A stretch of 64,000 nucleotides of DNA. It comes from Lachnospiraceae bacterium. Lineage in GTDB: Bacteria > Bacillota > Clostridia > Lachnospirales > Lachnospiraceae. Under the pieces are notes generated by a model. That model was not told the origin of the DNA, searched no databases, and saw only the letters and a program-made list of their open reading frames with translations. The position numbers and the translations under genes were made by a program. How positions within the stretch are numbered: position 1 is the first letter of the stretch; every line of letters begins with the position of its first letter. Positions 28,701-37,864 of the stretch are shown here, one piece after another. The stretch is taken from NCBI GenBank assembly GCA_015057275.1, contig SVEO01000005.1:1-64000 (forward strand). The letters run 5' to 3'.

Positions 28701-29317
28701 AGGGTCTTGGACCGGTCAACATTAACGCCATCGAAGAATACAAGGAGGTTTCCGAGCGGTACGAGTTCTTAAAGACACAGCATGATGACCTTGTAGAGGC
28801 AGAGAAGAATTTGTTAGGCATCATCGAAGAACTGGAAAATGGTATGCGTAAACAGTTTAATGAAAAGCTGGCTGACATCCGTGTGGAATTTGACAAGGTA
28901 TTCAAGGAAATGTTCGGTGGTGGTAAAGGTACGATTGAGTTGAATGAAGATGAGGACGTACTTGAAGCAGGCATTTCGATTATTTCACAGCCACCGGGAA
29001 AGAAACTGCAAAATATGATGCAGCTTTCAGGTGGTGAGAAGGCGCTGACTGCGATTGCATTATTGTTCGCGTTCCAGAACTTAAAACCGTCACCGTTCTG
29101 TCTTTTAGACGAAATTGAAGCGGCGCTTGATGGCTCCAACGTTGTGCGTTTTGCGCAGTACTTACATAAGTTGACCGATAACACGCAGTTTATTGTTATT
29201 ACGCATCGCCGCGGCACCATGTCGTGTGCGGACCGTCTGTACGGTATCACGATGCAGGAAAAGGGTGTCTCCACGCTCGTTTCCGTCGACTTGCTGGAAA
29301 AGCAGTTAGATAAATAA
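25757..29317 (+). CDS. smc: Chromosome segregation protein SMC
   Basis: Walker A GPNGSGKSN; coiled coils; hinge; LSGGEKALTA signature. Confidence 0.97.
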   Translation: MYLKSIEIQGFKSFANKLVFEFHNGITGIVGPNGSGKSNVADAVRWVLGEQKVKQLRGSKMEDVIFAGTENRKPLGFAYVAITLDNKDHKLNVDYDEITVSRRLFRSGESEYKINGAICRLRDIQELFYDTGIGKEGYSIIGQGQIDKILSGKAEERRELFDEAAGIVKFKRRKLVAMKKLDNERANLARVSDILSELERQVKPLERQSETAKQYLKLRDALKEQDVNLFLMDMEQIRSQLEEIERKTTVATGDMAETTAAFEAIKQQYEQLEAIIEEHTRLLEETTAQKNEAQLNKEKLISQIHLLEEQIRSIRSNDEFLGGRLDAIKQQMEERTTEIESITASKTALEQEIQDEIRKEADFTSQIHLKESEIEDLESKLEEKKSDIIVLMNEKANVQTQMERFDTMLEQISMRREQLLTQSQKQAEDKEMQRREIEKLQKELDEINQMIADTKAQSDEKSAQQKKLSDQMEECTKNRQRNQMLYHQEKSRLESLKNLTERYEGYGDSIRRVMEQKDANVGIIGVVADIIKTEKKYETAIETALGGNIQNIVTDNANTAKNLIEFLKKNKYGRATFLPLSNIANRTGFNNEAVLEEQGVIGLASDIIKIKKEYEAIAKFLLGRIVVVDHIDNAIKISRKYQYSLRIVTLEGELLAPGGSMSGGAFKNNSNLLGRRREIEEIEQKLKNIKAEGEALQKEFLKLEVYVQGMNVELEKCRQLMQEQMLLQNTVKMNLQAYGDKEKDMTESLEHSRRESEMMQVQLENLRFSTDELSKQLKDKDEENTSLEKETLALAKQIEEMRVKLEEEKMQAEELRLALSTMRQKCDYLAETKNRCLTELAEAEAECRSMTESSAGASAEIGEKEKQIDELTQTVAAADAEIEKLTAQIAKLGEQKELQSKEHKEFFTKREEISDRMNVLDKEIYRLQHQKEKQEEQQENLAHYMWNEYELTYNQALPLKNPELTNHSVLKKTIRGLKDEIKGLGPVNINAIEEYKEVSERYEFLKTQHDDLVEAEKNLLGIIEELENGMRKQFNEKLADIRVEFDKVFKEMFGGGKGTIELNEDEDVLEAGISIISQPPGKKLQNMMQLSGGEKALTAIALLFAFQNLKPSPFCLLDEIEAALDGSNVVRFAQYLHKLTDNTQFIVITHRRGTMSCADRLYGITMQEKGVSTLVSVDLLEKQLDK

Positions 29318-29330
29318 GGGGGCAAGGCAG

Positions 29331-30269
29331 ATGGCAGAAAAGAAAGGTTTTTTTCATAAATTAGTGTCCGGTCTGGCAAAGACCAGAGATAATATTGTTG
29401 CCGGAATTGACTCGATCTTCAGCGGATTTTCAAGCATCGATGACGATTTCTATGAGGAATTGGAAGAACTGCTGATTATGGGTGATTTGGGCGTGCATAC
29501 AACAGAAGAAATTCTCGATGATTTGCGTCGCAAAGTAAAAGAGCAACACATCAAGGACCCGCAGGAATGCAGACAACTCTTAATCGACAGCATCAAAGAA
29601 CAGATGGATTTGGGTAAGCAGGCTTACGAGTTTGAAAACCGCAAGTCGGTTGTGCTTTTAATTGGCGTCAACGGTGTTGGCAAGACAACGTCTGTTGGTA
29701 AGCTGGCTGCCCAGTTAAAAGGACAGGGCAAGAAGGTGATGATGGCGGCAGCCGATACCTTCCGCGCAGCGGCCACCGAGCAATTAAGGGAATGGTCCAA
29801 CCGTGCCGGCGTGGAAATTATTGCCCAGCACGAGGGCGCAGACCCGGGGGCTGTTGTTTTCGATGCGATTCAGGCAGCAAAGGCCAGAAACGTAGATGTA
29901 TTATTATGTGACACGGCGGGCAGACTTCACAATAAGAAAAACCTTATGGAAGAATTAAAGAAGATTGACCGCATTATCGACAAGGAGTATCCGGACGCTT
30001 ATCGTGAAACACTTGTTGTGTTGGATGCAACCACTGGTCAGAATGCGCTTGTGCAGGCAAAATTATTCATGGAAGCAGCGCCGATTACCGGCATTATCTT
30101 AACGAAGATGGACGGTACTGCTAAAGGTGGTATCGTGGTAGCGATTCAGTCCGAATTGGGCATTCCGGTAAAATATATCTGTGTCGGCGAGAAAATCGAC
30201 GATATGAACAAATTTGACTCCGACGATTTTGTGAACGCATTGTTTGAGAAGAAAGCGGAGGAATCGTAA
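29331..30269 (+). CDS. ftsY: Signal recognition particle receptor FtsY
   Basis: [31 protein letters not shown]. Confidence 0.97.
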   Translation: MAEKKGFFHKLVSGLAKTRDNIVAGIDSIFSGFSSIDDDFYEELEELLIMGDLGVHTTEEILDDLRRKVKEQHIKDPQECRQLLIDSIKEQMDLGKQAYEFENRKSVVLLIGVNGVGKTTSVGKLAAQLKGQGKKVMMAAADTFRAAATEQLREWSNRAGVEIIAQHEGADPGAVVFDAIQAAKARNVDVLLCDTAGRLHNKKNLMEELKKIDRIIDKEYPDAYRETLVVLDATTGQNALVQAKLFMEAAPITGIILTKMDGTAKGGIVVAIQSELGIPVKYICVGEKIDDMNKFDSDDFVNALFEKKAEES

Positions 30270-30270
30270 T

Positions 30271-31482
30271 ATGATGACATTAGAAAAATTCGAAGAAGCG
30301 ACCGACCTCTTAAGTCCGGTGATTCAGAAAACGAAGCTGATTTACAGCGACCATCTGAGCAACGGTACCGGCAACAAAGTGTATTTGAAGCCGGAAAATC
30401 TCCAACTTACCGGTGCATACAAGGTGCGCGGCGCTTACTATAAAATCAGCACATTATCAAAAGAAGAACGTGCGAAGGGCCTCATTACGGCCTCTGCCGG
30501 TAACCATGCGCAGGGGGTTGCATACGCAGCAAAATTGTATGGGGCAAAGGCAACCATCGTGATGCCAACCGTAACACCACTGATGAAAGTAAACCGCACC
30601 AAGAGCTACGGTGCAGAAGTTGTGCTTTACGGTGATGTTTACGACGAAGCATGCAAGAAAGCATACGAACTGGCAGCAGAAAATGGTTATACCTTTATCC
30701 ATCCGTTTGATGATCTCGATGTTGCCACCGGCCAGGGAACGATTGCTATGGAAATCATTAAAGAACTGCCGACGGTGGACTACATTTTAGTGCCGATTGG
30801 CGGCGGAGGGCTGGCAACCGGTATCAGTACCTTTGCCAAGATGCTCAACCCAAACATCAAAGTTATTGGCGTGGAGCCGGCAAATGCAAGCTGTATGAAA
30901 GCATCGCTTGAAGCCGGCCATGTGGTAACTCTGCCAAGCGCGCAGACGATTGCCGACGGTACAGCGGTTAAGACACCAGGCAGTAAGATTTTCCCATATT
31001 TGCAGGCAAATCTTGATGGTGTTATTACAGTGGAAGACGAAGAATTAATTGATGCGTTCCTTGATATGGTGGAAAATCACAAGATGGTGGCAGAAAATTC
31101 CGGTCTTTTGACGGTAGCTGCCTTAAAGCATCTGGATGTAACGAATAAGAAGATTGTCGCAGTATTAAGCGGCGGCAACATGGATATCATCACGATGTCC
31201 TCGATTTTGCAGCACGGTCTTGTGCAGCGAGGACGTATTTTCACGGTTTCCGTTCTGTTGCCGGATAAGCCGGGCGAGCTGGTGCGTGTAGCATCCATTA
31301 TCGCTAAATTGCAAGGTAATGTCGTGAAAATCGAGCATAATCAGTTTGTCAGCATTAACCGCAATGCGGCGGTGGAATTGCAGATGACGATTGAGGCATT
31401 TGGACATGAGCACAAGAAAGAAATTATCGAAGGATTGCGAGCAGAAGGCTACGATCCGAGGGATGTCATGCCAAGATTATAA
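30271..31482 (+). CDS. ilvA: Threonine ammonia-lyase
   Basis: PLP Lys motif LTGAYKVRGAYYKI; GGGGLATG; C-terminal ACT-like domain. Confidence 0.93.
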   Translation: MMTLEKFEEATDLLSPVIQKTKLIYSDHLSNGTGNKVYLKPENLQLTGAYKVRGAYYKISTLSKEERAKGLITASAGNHAQGVAYAAKLYGAKATIVMPTVTPLMKVNRTKSYGAEVVLYGDVYDEACKKAYELAAENGYTFIHPFDDLDVATGQGTIAMEIIKELPTVDYILVPIGGGGLATGISTFAKMLNPNIKVIGVEPANASCMKASLEAGHVVTLPSAQTIADGTAVKTPGSKIFPYLQANLDGVITVEDEELIDAFLDMVENHKMVAENSGLLTVAALKHLDVTNKKIVAVLSGGNMDIITMSSILQHGLVQRGRIFTVSVLLPDKPGELVRVASIIAKLQGNVVKIEHNQFVSINRNAAVELQMTIEAFGHEHKKEIIEGLRAEGYDPRDVMPRL

Positions 31483-31489
31483 ATTTTTA

Positions 31490-31528
31490 CAGGTGTCAAG
31501 AAAAAATACTTGACACCTGCTTTTTTTT
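31490..31528 (+). terminator. Intrinsic terminator after ilvA
   Basis: CAGGTGTCAAG...CTTGACACCTG followed by T8. Confidence 0.9.
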
Positions 31529-31588
31529 CGTGTAGAATACGCAGGGTGATAAAAATAACACCTCAAATAGTTGAAATCTGGTAAGCAA

Positions 31589-31933
31589 ATGAATCGAATT
31601 TTAGAGCAATCCTTATTGTACGATTTTTACGGTGAGCTTTTGACAGAGCATCAGAAAAATATTTACGAAGCCGTTGTTTTAGATGATTACAGTTTGAGTG
31701 AGGTTGCACAAGAACACGGAATCAGCCGTCAGGGTGTGCATGATTTGGTAAAGCGCTGTGATAAAACACTTTCCCAGTACGAAGCAAAGCTCCATTTGGT
31801 AGAGCGCTTCCTAGCCACAAAAGAGCTTGTGGCCGAGATTAAGAAATCGGCGGCAGCGTTTCGCGACACGAACGATGAGGATTATTTACGAAAAATTGAA
31901 GTGGTCTCTGATAAGATTTTAGACGAGATGTAA
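31589..31933 (+). CDS. ylxM: YlxM/p13-like putative DNA-binding protein
   Basis: MNRILEQSLLYDFYGELLTEHQ; directly upstream of ffh. Confidence 0.9.
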   Translation: MNRILEQSLLYDFYGELLTEHQKNIYEAVVLDDYSLSEVAQEHGISRQGVHDLVKRCDKTLSQYEAKLHLVERFLATKELVAEIKKSAAAFRDTNDEDYLRKIEVVSDKILDEM

Positions 31934-31970
31934 TGTGGGAAATCCCACCTAAGTTGAAAGGTTTGGTTAT

Positions 31971-33317
31971 ATGGCATTTGAAAGTTTATCCGATAAGCTT
32001 CAAAATATTTTCAAAAATCTTCGCAGCAAAGGTCGCTTGACGGAAGAAGACGTAAAAGCATCTTTAAAAGAAGTTAAGATGGCTTTATTAGAAGCCGATG
32101 TCAGCTTTAAAGTAGTAAAGCAGTTTATCAAGTCCGTGCAGGAACGTGCGGTTGGTGTGGATGTATTAAATAGCCTCACACCGGGACAGATGGTCATCAA
32201 AATCGTTAATGAAGAGATGATTGCCTTAATGGGTTCCGAGACGACGGAAATCAAGTTCCTTCCAAGCAATGAAGTGACTGTCATCATGATGGCAGGTTTG
32301 CAGGGCGCCGGTAAGACAACGATGGCAGCCAAGCTTGCTGGTAAATTCAAGCAGAAGGGTAAAAAAGTTCTGCTCGCAGCCTGTGACGTTTACCGTCCGG
32401 CAGCGATTGAACAGCTGCAGATTAACGGACAGAAGCAGGGCGTGGAAGTATTTTCCATGGGTAGCGGTCATAAGCCGGTTAACATTGCTAAGGCAGCGTA
32501 TGAACATGCGGTAAAACAGGGCTTTCATGTATTAATGATCGATACAGCCGGCCGTCTTCACATTGATGAGGACATGATGGCAGAGCTGATTGAGATAAAA
32601 GAAAATCTGAATGTGCATCAAACAATTCTCGTTGTTGATGCGATGACCGGTCAGGATGCGGTTAACGTTTCCGGTATGTTCGCGGATAAGGTGGGCATTG
32701 ACGGTGTTATTTTGACAAAGCTTGATGGCGACACAAGAGGCGGTGCGGCGTTATCCATTAAAGCCGTGACCGGCAAGCCGATTTTGTACATTGGTACAGG
32801 CGAAAAGCTCTCCGATGTTGAGCAGTTCTATCCGGAACGTATGGCAAGCCGAATCCTCGGCATGGGTGACGTTTTAACACTCATTGAGAAGGCGGAAGCG
32901 GCCATTGACAAGGATAAGGCAAAAGAACTCGAGCAGAAGATGAAAAAAGCTGAATTCAGCTTTGACGACTATCTCGAGTACATGGGCCAGATTAAAAATA
33001 TGGGCGGCCTTGGCAGTTTACTTGACATGATGCCAGGCATGGGTGGAAAGATTACAAACGACATGCTTCCGGATGAGAAGTCATTAGGCAGAATCGAGGC
33101 GATTATTTACTCAATGACCCCGGAGGAACGTGCGAATCCGGCGCTGTTGAACGGCTCGAGAAAAAAAAGAATTGCCCTCGGTTGCGGCTTAAATATTGCG
33201 GAAGTAAATCGCTTTGTCAAGCAGTTTGAGCAGTCCAGAAAGATGATGAAACAGATGTCCGGCATGATGGGCAAGGTTGGCAAACGTGGCAGATTTAAAT
33301 TACCATTTTCATTTTAG
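31971..33317 (+). CDS. ffh: Signal recognition particle protein Ffh
   Basis: GLQGAGKTTMAAKLA; M-domain. Confidence 0.97.
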   Translation: MAFESLSDKLQNIFKNLRSKGRLTEEDVKASLKEVKMALLEADVSFKVVKQFIKSVQERAVGVDVLNSLTPGQMVIKIVNEEMIALMGSETTEIKFLPSNEVTVIMMAGLQGAGKTTMAAKLAGKFKQKGKKVLLAACDVYRPAAIEQLQINGQKQGVEVFSMGSGHKPVNIAKAAYEHAVKQGFHVLMIDTAGRLHIDEDMMAELIEIKENLNVHQTILVVDAMTGQDAVNVSGMFADKVGIDGVILTKLDGDTRGGAALSIKAVTGKPILYIGTGEKLSDVEQFYPERMASRILGMGDVLTLIEKAEAAIDKDKAKELEQKMKKAEFSFDDYLEYMGQIKNMGGLGSLLDMMPGMGGKITNDMLPDEKSLGRIEAIIYSMTPEERANPALLNGSRKKRIALGCGLNIAEVNRFVKQFEQSRKMMKQMSGMMGKVGKRGRFKLPFSF

Positions 33318-33422
33318 CTGATAGGTGTTATTGCGATTAGCGACACTTGATCATACAGGTTGCCCGGCAAAGTACGGAACAGCCAATACAAATATTAAAC
33401 ATTTTACAGGAGGAAAATAACA

Positions 33423-33668
33423 ATGGCAGTTAAGATCAGATTAAGAAGAATGGGACAGAAGAAGGCACCTTTTTATAGAATTATTGTAGCTGATTCCAGA
33501 TCCCCAAGAGATGGCAGATTCATCGAGGAAATCGGCACATATGATCCGACAAAAGAGCCAAGCGTAATCACTTTCAATGAAGAAGCAGCAAAGAAGTGGT
33601 TAGCTACCGGTGCTCAGCCAACAGAAACTGTTGCTAAGTTATTAAAGCTTGCAGGTATTGAGAAATAA
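33423..33668 (+). CDS. rpsP: 30S ribosomal protein S16
   Basis: [31 protein letters not shown]. Confidence 0.97.
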   Translation: MAVKIRLRRMGQKKAPFYRIIVADSRSPRDGRFIEEIGTYDPTKEPSVITFNEEAAKKWLATGAQPTETVAKLLKLAGIEK

Positions 33669-33684
33669 TTGCTGAGGTGTGCAA

Positions 33685-33915
33685 ATGAAAGAATTAGTTG
33701 AAGTAATTGCAAAGGCGTTGGTAGACTGTCCTGCAGAAGTTATGGTAACTGAAAAGCAGAACGGGAATACTTTAGTCGTTGAATTAAAAGTTGCACCACA
33801 GGACATGGGTAAAGTCATTGGTAAGCAGGGCAAGATTGCAAAGGCAATTCGTTCCGTTGTTAAGGCGGCAGCTTCCAAAGATGACCAGAAGGTTGTTGTT
33901 GACATTATTCAGTAA
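33685..33915 (+). CDS. khpA: KH domain RNA-binding protein KhpA
   Basis: KH GxxG-type (GKVIGKQGKIAKAIR); between rpsP and rimM. Confidence 0.93.
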   Translation: MKELVEVIAKALVDCPAEVMVTEKQNGNTLVVELKVAPQDMGKVIGKQGKIAKAIRSVVKAAASKDDQKVVVDIIQ

Positions 33916-33929
33916 GGAAGCCAAATGTG

Positions 33930-33955
33930 CGGCATCGGGTATGAACCCGGTGCCG
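33930..33955 (+). promoter_or_regulatory. 11-bp GC-rich hairpin between khpA and rimM
   Basis: CGGCATCGGGT-atga-ACCCGGTGCCG. Confidence 0.75.
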
Positions 33956-33987
33956 TGTTGTCTATACGGACGAATGCGGAGAGAACT

Positions 33988-34530
33988 ATGAAGGAAATGA
34001 TTTTTCAGGTAGGTGTTATCACATCGCCGCATGGTGTGGCGGGAGAAGTAAAGATTTTTCCGACGAATGATGACCCTGCGCACTACAAAAAATTTAAAAA
34101 AGTATTGGCAAAGCCGTTGCGCGGCGAAAAAGCAACAGTAGAGTATGAAAGCAATGCTTATGTTGAGCTGCATATCCGACAGGTAAAGTTTTTTAAGAAC
34201 ATGGTGATTGTCAAGTTTGAGGAAATAGCCAGTATGAACGACGCTGAATTAAACCGCGGTCGCGAGCTTTATATTACGCGCGATCAGGCGGTTCCATGCA
34301 AGAAAAACGAGAACTTTATCGCCGATTTAATTGATATGGAAGTGTATAACGAAGATGGCAAGCTACTCGGTATCTGCAAGGATGTATTACAAACCGGCGC
34401 TAATGATGTATATGTAGTTGAGCTTGCAGATGGCAAGGAACTTTTACTTCCAGCGATTCGTGAGTGCATTCTTGATGTGTCAGTCGATGAAAACCGCATG
34501 ACGGTTCATGTGTTAGAGGGGTTGATGTAA
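33988..34530 (+). CDS. rimM: Ribosome maturation factor RimM
   Basis: FQVGVITSPHGVAGEVKIFPTND. Confidence 0.95.
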   Translation: MKEMIFQVGVITSPHGVAGEVKIFPTNDDPAHYKKFKKVLAKPLRGEKATVEYESNAYVELHIRQVKFFKNMVIVKFEEIASMNDAELNRGRELYITRDQAVPCKKNENFIADLIDMEVYNEDGKLLGICKDVLQTGANDVYVVELADGKELLLPAIRECILDVSVDENRMTVHVLEGLM

Positions 34531-35276
34531 TGAATTTTTATGTATTGACCTTATTCCCGGAAATGGTCATGAGCGGATTAAATACGAGTATCATCGGTAA
34601 GGGTGTAGAAAAAGGACTTTTGAACATTGAGGCGATTAATATCCGCGATTATGCCGGTAATAAATACGGTAAGGTAGATGATTATCCGTATGGTGGAGGG
34701 GCCGGTATGCTGATGCAACCGGGACCGGTGTATCGCTCATATGAAAGTGTGGTGGATAAAATTGCGTCTGAACGTCCGACGAGAGTTGTGTATTTGACTC
34801 CGACCGGAAATGTATTCCATCAGGATATGGCAAAGGAATTGGCACAGGAAGAAAATCTGATTTTCCTCTGCGGGCATTACGAAGGTATCGATGAGCGCGT
34901 GCTAGATAAAATCGTGACCGACCCGGTATCCATCGGTGATTATGTGCTTACCGGCGGCGAGTTGCCGGCCATGGTAATGATTGATGCGATTTCCCGTTTC
35001 GTGCCGGGGGTTTTAAAAAATGAGGTTTCAGCGGAAACCGAGAGTTTCCACGAGAATTTGCTTGAATATCCGCAATACACCAGACCGGAGGAATTTATGG
35101 GAGAAAAGGTCCCGGAAGTACTCCTTAGCGGGCATCACGGCAAAGTTGATGCCTGGCGCAGAGAGCAGTCCTTACTGCGGACGGCGAAATTCCGTCCGGA
35201 TTTGCTAAAGAAGGCTGAACTCACTGAAAAAGAGCGGCAATTTATCCAAAAATCACTTGAAAATGCTGATAAATAG
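34530..35276 (+). CDS. trmD: tRNA (guanine-N1)-methyltransferase
   Basis: VLTLFPEMV; IGDYVLTGGELPAMVMID. Confidence 0.97.
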   Translation: MNFYVLTLFPEMVMSGLNTSIIGKGVEKGLLNIEAINIRDYAGNKYGKVDDYPYGGGAGMLMQPGPVYRSYESVVDKIASERPTRVVYLTPTGNVFHQDMAKELAQEENLIFLCGHYEGIDERVLDKIVTDPVSIGDYVLTGGELPAMVMIDAISRFVPGVLKNEVSAETESFHENLLEYPQYTRPEEFMGEKVPEVLLSGHHGKVDAWRREQSLLRTAKFRPDLLKKAELTEKERQFIQKSLENADK

Positions 35277-35289
35277 CGAAAAAACTGCT

Positions 35290-35321
35290 TGCAAATATTG
35301 TAAGTGTATGTTATATTATCA
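35290..35321 (+). promoter_or_regulatory. Predicted rplS promoter (TTGCAA, 17 nt spacer, TATATT); coordinates approximate
   Basis: TTGCAAATATTGTAAGTGTATGTTATATT upstream of rplS. Confidence 0.5.
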
Positions 35322-35398
35322 TGGTTGTGAAAATTGATATTCCGCTGTTACCACTGCTTGCATGTATTAAGAATGTCGAATTATGAAGGAGGCACACA

Positions 35399-35746
35399 AT
35401 GAACGAAATCATTAAGAAGATTGAAGAAGCACAGTTAAAGGAAAAGGTTGACAACTTTAACGTAGGTGATACTGTTAAGGTATACGCTAAGATTAAGGAA
35501 GGCAACAGAGAAAGAATTCAGGTATTTGAAGGTACTGTATTAAAGAAGCAGGGCGGTAGCAACCGTGCAACATTCACAGTACGTAAGAACTCCAACGGTG
35601 TTGGCGTAGAAAAGACCTGGCCATTACACAGCCCTAACGTTGAAAAGGTAGAAGTAGTTAGAGCAGGTAAGGTAAGACGTGCGAAGTTATTCTACTTAAG
35701 AGACAGAGTCGGTAAGGCTGCAAAGGTAAAAGAATTAGTAAAATAA
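35399..35746 (+). CDS. rplS: 50S ribosomal protein L19
   Basis: L19 family ([29 protein letters not shown]). Confidence 0.97.
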   Translation: MNEIIKKIEEAQLKEKVDNFNVGDTVKVYAKIKEGNRERIQVFEGTVLKKQGGSNRATFTVRKNSNGVGVEKTWPLHSPNVEKVEVVRAGKVRRAKLFYLRDRVGKAAKVKELVK

Positions 35747-35761
35747 TTACCGAAAAGAATT

Positions 35762-35791
35762 GGGACAAATCTTGATATTTGTCCCTTTTTT
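35762..35791 (+). terminator. Intrinsic terminator after rplS
   Basis: GGGACAAAT...ATTTGTCCC followed by T6. Confidence 0.9.
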
Positions 35792-35849
35792 GTTTATAAT
35801 AAGACAGTCCGTACCGAAAATAGCGTGCGGATAGGATTGGAGGACTTCG

Positions 35850-36398
35850 ATGAGCTACTTTCATCCCATTCCCGACCAGAATGTTTGGACGGATGTGATT
35901 GGAAAATGGATTGTGGATTGCATATTTTTTGTGGCACTCGCGTTTTGGCTCGTGTTTATGCTGGGGCAACAGATTAACGTTTCCGGTAATTCTATGCTGC
36001 CGACGTTAGCAGATTCGGATAAAGTCGTGGTAAGTCAGATGCACTATCAGCTTGAAGAGCCGGAGCGATTGGATGTTGTGGCTATTTCACAGGGGGATGA
36101 AGTGACTGTAAAGCGTATCGTCGGTCTGCCGGGCGAGGTAGTGCAGATTATAGACGGCTGGATTTATATTAATGATGAGAAGCTTGATTTCCAGACCGAT
36201 GGTGAGTCGGTATTGAATGCCGGCGTGGCTGACAGCCAGATACTGCTCGGCAAGGACGAATATTTTGTGATTGGTGACAACTGGAACAACAGTCAGGACA
36301 GCCGCACCGGAGAGTTTGGCAACGTGAAGCGAGAGCAGATTCAAGGGAAAGTCTGGCTGAAAACCTGGCCGTTTAAAGATATTGGATTGGTAGATTAG
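35850..36398 (+). CDS. lepB: Signal peptidase I (paralog 1)
   Basis: SGNSMLPTL nucleophile box, VKRIVGLPGE Lys box, GDNWNNSQDSR. Confidence 0.93.
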   Translation: MSYFHPIPDQNVWTDVIGKWIVDCIFFVALAFWLVFMLGQQINVSGNSMLPTLADSDKVVVSQMHYQLEEPERLDVVAISQGDEVTVKRIVGLPGEVVQIIDGWIYINDEKLDFQTDGESVLNAGVADSQILLGKDEYFVIGDNWNNSQDSRTGEFGNVKREQIQGKVWLKTWPFKDIGLVD

Positions 36399-36411
36399 AG
36401 AGGTAAAATAG

Positions 36412-37296
36412 ATGAATATACAGTGGTATCCGGGTCATATGACGAAAGCGAAGCGTATGATGCAGGAGGATATAAAGCTGATTGACTTAGTAATCGAGAT
36501 TTTGGATGCGCGTTTGCCGAAGAGCAGCCGTAATCCCGATATCGATGAGCTAGGGAAAAATAAAGCACGTCTAATTGTTCTGAATAAGGCAGACTTGGCC
36601 GATGAAGCGGTGACCGAGGAATGGAAGCAGTGGTTTGAAAGCAAGCAAATGCATGTTATTACGGTCAATGCCAGAAGCGGTGCAGGTATTCGTCAGATGG
36701 ACAAGGTCATTCAGGAGGCTTGCAAAGAGAAAATTGAGCGAGATCGAAAACGCGGTATTTTAAACCGCCCGATTCGTGCAATGGTAGCAGGCATTCCGAA
36801 TGTCGGCAAATCGACGCTGATTAACGGTTATGCCGGCAAGGCCTGTACAAAGACGGGAAATAAACCGGGTGTGACAAAAGGTAAGCAATGGATTAAGATG
36901 AGCAAGACGCTCGAGTTGTTAGATACACCGGGAATTTTGTGGCCGAAGTTTGAAGATCCGGAAGCGGGGCTTAGACTGGCATTTGTCGGCACGATAAACG
37001 ACCAGATTATTCAGACAGAGGAGCTGGCGCTTGAATTTATCCGATTTATGGAGCAGAGCTATCCGGGTGTGCTTAAGGAACGCTATTATCCACAGACAGA
37101 ACCTGCGGATACTTTGTTTCTTGGAGCTGGTTCCCAATATGCAAACGAGATTACAATTTTAAATCAGATTGCGCTCTCACGCTCGTGTAAAAAGAAAGGC
37201 GATGAGCCGGATTTGGAAAAGGCAGCAGCAATTTTATTCGACGATTTCAGACAAGGAAAATTAGGGAAAATTACATTAGAAAGGCCGGTGTTATAA
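36412..37296 (+). CDS. rbgA: Ribosome biogenesis GTPase RbgA (YlqF)
   Basis: IQWYPGHMTKAKRMM; circularly permuted GTPase (NKADLAD before GIPNVGKSTLIN). Confidence 0.95.
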   Translation: MNIQWYPGHMTKAKRMMQEDIKLIDLVIEILDARLPKSSRNPDIDELGKNKARLIVLNKADLADEAVTEEWKQWFESKQMHVITVNARSGAGIRQMDKVIQEACKEKIERDRKRGILNRPIRAMVAGIPNVGKSTLINGYAGKACTKTGNKPGVTKGKQWIKMSKTLELLDTPGILWPKFEDPEAGLRLAFVGTINDQIIQTEELALEFIRFMEQSYPGVLKERYYPQTEPADTLFLGAGSQYANEITILNQIALSRSCKKKGDEPDLEKAAAILFDDFRQGKLGKITLERPVL

Positions 37297-37297
37297 G

Positions 37298-37822
37298 ATG
37301 AAAAAAGCAGTGATTGGTTTTTTTGGAGTAGTGTTGATTGGTGGATTGCTTGCAGTAGGAGCATTATTCCTGATAAAAGATTATGATGTTTATGTAGTTT
37401 CGGGCGATGCGATGTACCCGACATTTGCGGAGGGAGACCGAGTTGTGATTGACAAATCGGCAGATGCCTATGAGCGCTATGACTTGATTGTATTTGAGAA
37501 CGCATATGGCGGGGGAGGCTATTACATAGAGCGTATCATCGGTCTGCCGGGCGAGACCGTGCAGATTCAGGAGGGTGTTATTTATATTAATGGAGAACCG
37601 CTTGCGGAGCCGTATTATTATGAAGCGGATTTCAACGGTTATGATGCATACGAAGAAATGATGATTGGCGAGGGGGAATATTTTGTGCTGGGTGACAACC
37701 GTAACCACAGTGCAGATAGCCGCTTAAATGATTTCGGCATGGTAAAGCTTGAGAGTATTACAGGCAAAGCAATATTCCGCATGTGGCCAATGGATGCAAT
37801 CGGCTCACTTCAAAATCAGTAA
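37298..37822 (+). CDS. Signal peptidase I-like protein lacking both predicted catalytic residues (paralog 2)
   Basis: SGDAMYPT (Ser to Ala, residue 38) and YIERIIGLPGE (Lys to Glu, residue 78); GDNRNHSADSR box retained. Confidence 0.9.
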   Translation: MKKAVIGFFGVVLIGGLLAVGALFLIKDYDVYVVSGDAMYPTFAEGDRVVIDKSADAYERYDLIVFENAYGGGGYYIERIIGLPGETVQIQEGVIYINGEPLAEPYYYEADFNGYDAYEEMMIGEGEYFVLGDNRNHSADSRLNDFGMVKLESITGKAIFRMWPMDAIGSLQNQ

Positions 37823-37864
37823 CGCGACAAGAAAGATGGCTTTGAAGGATAAAGGAGGAGTAAA

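Noticed and set aside
30271-31482. ilvA between ftsY and ylxM as a horizontally acquired insertion
   Set aside because: No repeats, mobile genes or clear composition change seen; it has an ordinary terminator.
37298-37822. Treating the middle lepB as a pseudogene
   Set aside because: The reading frame is intact, has start and stop, and conserved structural boxes remain; only the catalytic residues are changed.
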